Source of the DNA: Rhytidiadelphus loreus
Taxonomy: Eukaryota > Streptophyta > Bryopsida > Hypnales > Hylocomiaceae
Reading direction: 5' to 3'
Length of the DNA: 64,000 nucleotides
NCBI GenBank assembly: GCA_947034895.1
Contig: OX344765.1
Location: 34,911,001-34,975,000 of the forward strand
Shown here: positions 61,020-64,000 of the stretch, piece after piece
How positions within the stretch are numbered: position 1 is the stretch's first letter
Layout of the letters: each line of letters opens with the position of its first letter
Notes under the pieces: generated by a model
The model's database searches: none
The model's input: the letters and a program-made list of their open reading frames with translations, nothing else
What the model was told of the DNA's origin: nothing
Position numbers and translations under genes: made by a program

Positions 61020-61440
61020 TTCACCCACTATCTTCTATTATTTTCATCCACTATCATCCTTCTTCTCATCCAATTCATTCTAATCTTTTCATCCATTGTC
61101 ACCAAAATTTCAATCCACATTGAGCCATTTTTTTCATTTGAGCTCATCTATTTTTTTAAATTGGCATTCATCCAATTTTGTAATCCACTACAAAGCCATT
61201 CCCAATCTACTTTTCATTGTTTTTTCCAGCACTTGTCATCCAATTGTCATCCATTTTTTTCATCTATTTTTTTCATCCAATTTCTTCATCCAATTTCTTC
61301 ATCTACTTTTTCATGAATTGTCATCCAATATTTTATACTTTTTTTGTCTAATTTATTTCCTAAATCACAAAATCCTTGCTCCTTGCTCACCAATCTCTGT
61401 TCCACACTCCACGCTCGCATGCTAGCATTCCCCCTTTCGT
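61020..61440 (+). repeat. Dispersed repeat, inverted mate of 25290-25510
   Basis: Degenerate TTTTTCATCCAATT units followed by AAATCCTTGCTCCTTGCTCA, CCAATCT and GCATGCTAGCATTCCCCC, the reverse complement of the 25.3-kb copy. Confidence 0.65.
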
Positions 61441-61847
61441 ATATGGACTTTTGTACTTTGTCCATTGATGCTTATGGTATGGTTGTTCGAATGAAAATGT
61501 ATCAATTTTGTACTTAGTTTCAGCCATCACTATATATAAGAAGAAAAACATTCAAAAAGCTTTTATCTAAGAAAAAATGGGAAATCAAACTAATTTTCAT
61601 CTTCAAAAATCCTTTTGAGATTCCAAGCCTCAAATCAAAAGTTATGGACAAATTTCAAAGAATGATTAGAAGGGACATTTTCTTTAACATTTTCTAATCT
61701 CCTCTTTGAATTTAGTTCATCCTTATTGTGTATAGCATACATAAAAACCTTGATGTTATAGAAAACATCTCCAAGTTGATATAGAATTTTGTTAGATATC
61801 TAAAATAACATGAAGATGTTCACGAATAAAATATAATCCTAAGCTTA
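61441..61847. other. 3' flank of the second NLR gene
   Basis: Region just beyond the TAA at 61848-61850 in the direction of transcription. AT-rich, would contain the 3'UTR and polyadenylation region. No specific signal is certain. Confidence 0.4.
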
Positions 61848-64000
61848 TTAAAGAATCATTAAATTGTCTAAAATTCTGACATAAATGATACACAATGTGG
61901 TTTTAAAAAACTCAAAGATTTCTCGATGCTTAGTGCTCACACCATTGAAATCAAGGGTAGTTAAGAAAGACAAGTTCCTTACTTCCTTTAACAATGCCAC
62001 CAAACTTGAATATCTATACAAATCTAAAGTGGTCAAAGAAGACAAGTTCTTCACTTCCTTTGGCAAGGCCTCCAAGCTTAAACAAGAACTCAAATTCAGA
62101 GTAGTCATAGAAGACACGTTCCCCACTTCCTTTAGCAACGCCACCAAGCTTAAACAAGAACTCAAATTGAGAGTGGGCAAGGAAGACAAGTTCCCTACTT
62201 CCTTTGGCAAATCCCCCAAGCTTGAACAATCACTCAAATTGAGAGCAATCAAAGAAGACAAGTTTCCCACTTCCTTTAACAAGGCCTCCAAGCTTGAACA
62301 AGATCTCAAAATGAGAGTGATCAAAGAAGACACGTTCCCCACTTCTTTTGGCAAGGCCACCAAGCTGGAACAACCACTCAAATTGAGAGTCCACAAGGAC
62401 AACAAATTCCCCACTTCATTTAGCAAGGCCACCAAGCTTAAACATTTGGAAAAATCTAAAGTGGTCAAGCAAGACAAGTTCCCCACTTCCACTAATAAGG
62501 TTACCAAGCTTTAACAATCACTCAAATTGAGAGTGATCAAGGAAGACAAGTTTCCTACTTCCTTTGCCAAGGTCACCAAGCTTGAACAAGAACTCAAATT
62601 GAGAGAACGCAAAGAAGACAAGTTCCCCACTTCCTTTGGCAAGGTCACCAAGCTTGAACAAGAACTCAAATTGAGAGTCTTCAAGGAAGACAAGTTCTCC
62701 ACTTCTTTTGGTAAGGCCACCAAGCATGAACATTTAGACAAATCTAAATTGGTCAAGCAAGACAAGTTCCCCACGTCCTCTGGCAAGGCCACTAGGTTTG
62801 AACAAGATCTCAAATTTAGAGTGGTCAAGGAAAACAATTTCCCTACTTCCTTTGGCAAGGCCACCAAGCTTGAACAATCAGTCAAATTGAGAGTGATCAA
62901 CGAAGACAAGTTCCCCACTTCCTTTGGCTAGGTCACCAAACTTGAACAAGAATTCAAATTGAGAGTCCTCAAAAAAGACAAGTTCCCCACTTCTTTTGGC
63001 AAGGCCACCAAGCTTGAACATTTAGACAGATCTAAAGTGGTCAAGTGAGACAAGTTCCCCACGTCCTTTGGCAAGGCTACCAAGCTTAAACAAGATCTCA
63101 AATTCAGAGTGGTCAAGGAAGACAAGTTCCCCACTTCCTTTGACAAGGCCTCCAAACTTGAACAAGAACTCAAATTGAAAGTGGTCAAAGAAGACAAGTT
63201 CCCTACTTCCTTTGGCAATGCCTCCAAGCTTGAACAAAAACTCAAATTCAAAGTATTTAAGGAGGACAAGTTCCCCACTTCCTTTGGCAAGGCCACCAAG
63301 CTTGAACAATAACTCAAATTGAGAGTCTTCAAGGAAGATAAGTTCTCTACTTCCTCCGGCAAGGCCTCCAAGCTTGAACAAGATCTCAAAATGAGGGTAA
63401 TTAAAGAAGACAAGTTTACCACTTCTTTTGGTAAGGCCACTAAGCTGCACCAACCATTCAAATTGAGAGTCCTCAAGGAAGACAAATTCCCCACTTCCTT
63501 TGGCAAGGCCACCAAGCTTGAACAACCCCTCAAAAGGAGAGCATTTAAAGAACACAAGTTCCCCACTTCCTTTGGCAAGGCCTCCAAGCTTGAACAAGAA
63601 CTCAAATGAAGAGTATTCAAGGAACACAAATTCCCCACTTCCATTGGCAAGGCCACCAAACTTGAACAAGAACTCAAATGGAGAGTATTCAAGGAACACA
63701 AGTTCCCCACTTCCTTTGGCAAGGCCACCAAGCTTGAACATCTATGCAAATCTAAAGTGGTCAAAGAAGACAAGTTCCCCACTTCCTTTGGCAAGACCAC
63801 CAAGCTTGAACAATCACTCAAATGGAGATTATTCAAGGAAGACAAGATCCCCACTTCCTTTGGCAAAGCCACCAAGCTTGAACATCAATGCAAATCCAAA
63901 GTGTTCAAAGAAGACAAGTTCCCTACTTCCTTTGGCAAGGCCTCCAATCTTGAACAAGAACTCAATATGAGAGAAGTTAAGGAAGACAAGTTCCCCACTT
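61848..64000 (-). pseudogene. LRR end of a second NLR, three premature stops, 5' part outside window
   Basis: A continuous frame of 24-residue LRRs (LxxLPKEVGNLSSLxTLNLSxCSSLVA) on the minus strand, about 28 units of 72 bp, is interrupted by TGA at 63885-63887, TAG at 62928-62930 and TAA at 62511-62513. In each case one base change restores the repeat consensus. The frame is otherwise undisturbed and ends with a non-LRR tail (FNGVSTKHREIFEFFKTTLCIIYVRILDNLMIL) and TAA at 61848. Its nucleotide-binding part would lie beyond 64000. With three stops it probably makes at most a truncated receptor. It is a paralogue of the left-edge NLR on the same strand. Confidence 0.85.

Noticed and set aside
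61885..63970. Plus-strand frames with KEDKFPTSFGKATKLEQ repeats
   Set aside because: Same antisense effect over the second LRR array.

Overview
The window is nuclear DNA of a land plant: split genes with GT-AG introns, plant resistance-gene domains, a plant L1-type LINE and other plant transposon families. The best pointer to lineage is a gene joining a protein kinase, an NB-ARC nucleotide-binding domain and 24-residue leucine-rich repeats without a TIR or coiled-coil N-terminus; kinase-NBS-LRR genes are known from mosses. Together with the long repeat-filled intergenic DNA I favour a seed-free plant (bryophyte, lycophyte or fern) with a large genome, but the species cannot be fixed from sequence alone.

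Layout. 1-4618 (minus): three-exon kinase-NBS-LRR gene running off the left edge. 4.6-9.5 kb: AT-rich DNA without a recognisable gene, ending in a duplicated repeat. 9.5-14.6 kb: two TTAA-flanked inverted-repeat elements (piggyBac-like, about 930 bp), a LINE stub and tandem repeats. 14.8-21.8 kb: a full-length L1-type LINE (minus) with target-site duplications. 22.0-23.4 kb: a small secreted-protein reading frame split by a second, 5'-truncated LINE. 26.0 and 32.6 kb: two decayed fragments of a DRM-type cytosine methyltransferase. 27.3-32.2 and 36.9-40.8 kb: two copies of a long promoter-bearing repeat, probably retroelement-derived. 33.6-36.9 and 45.3-47.6 kb (minus): what I interpret as one broken gene whose product would combine a ParB-like motif with a prokaryote-style (beta-class) DNA methyltransferase fold; its halves are separated by one long repeat and a CACTA transposon (40.86-45.34 kb) that itself contains a third TTAA element. 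48.6 kb: palindromic CACTA MITE. 49.6-52.5 kb: broken DDE/MULE-like transposase gene. 52.8-56.6 kb: 300-bp tandem repeats in inverted arrangement. 56.7-57.6 kb: a fourth, diverged TTAA element. 59.8-60.4 kb: a SWIM-like coding fragment. 61.8-64 kb (minus): LRR end of a second NLR with three in-frame stops.

The window is thus the space between two same-strand NLR genes, one apparently intact in view and one decaying, filled by nested transposons and broken genes. The intact-looking NLR is the only gene here I expect to make a full protein, probably a cytoplasmic immune receptor with an integrated kinase. The most unusual items are the ParB/DNA-methylase-like gene, the TTAA element family, and the secreted-protein gene whose pre-insertion reading frame can be inferred from the LINE target-site duplication.
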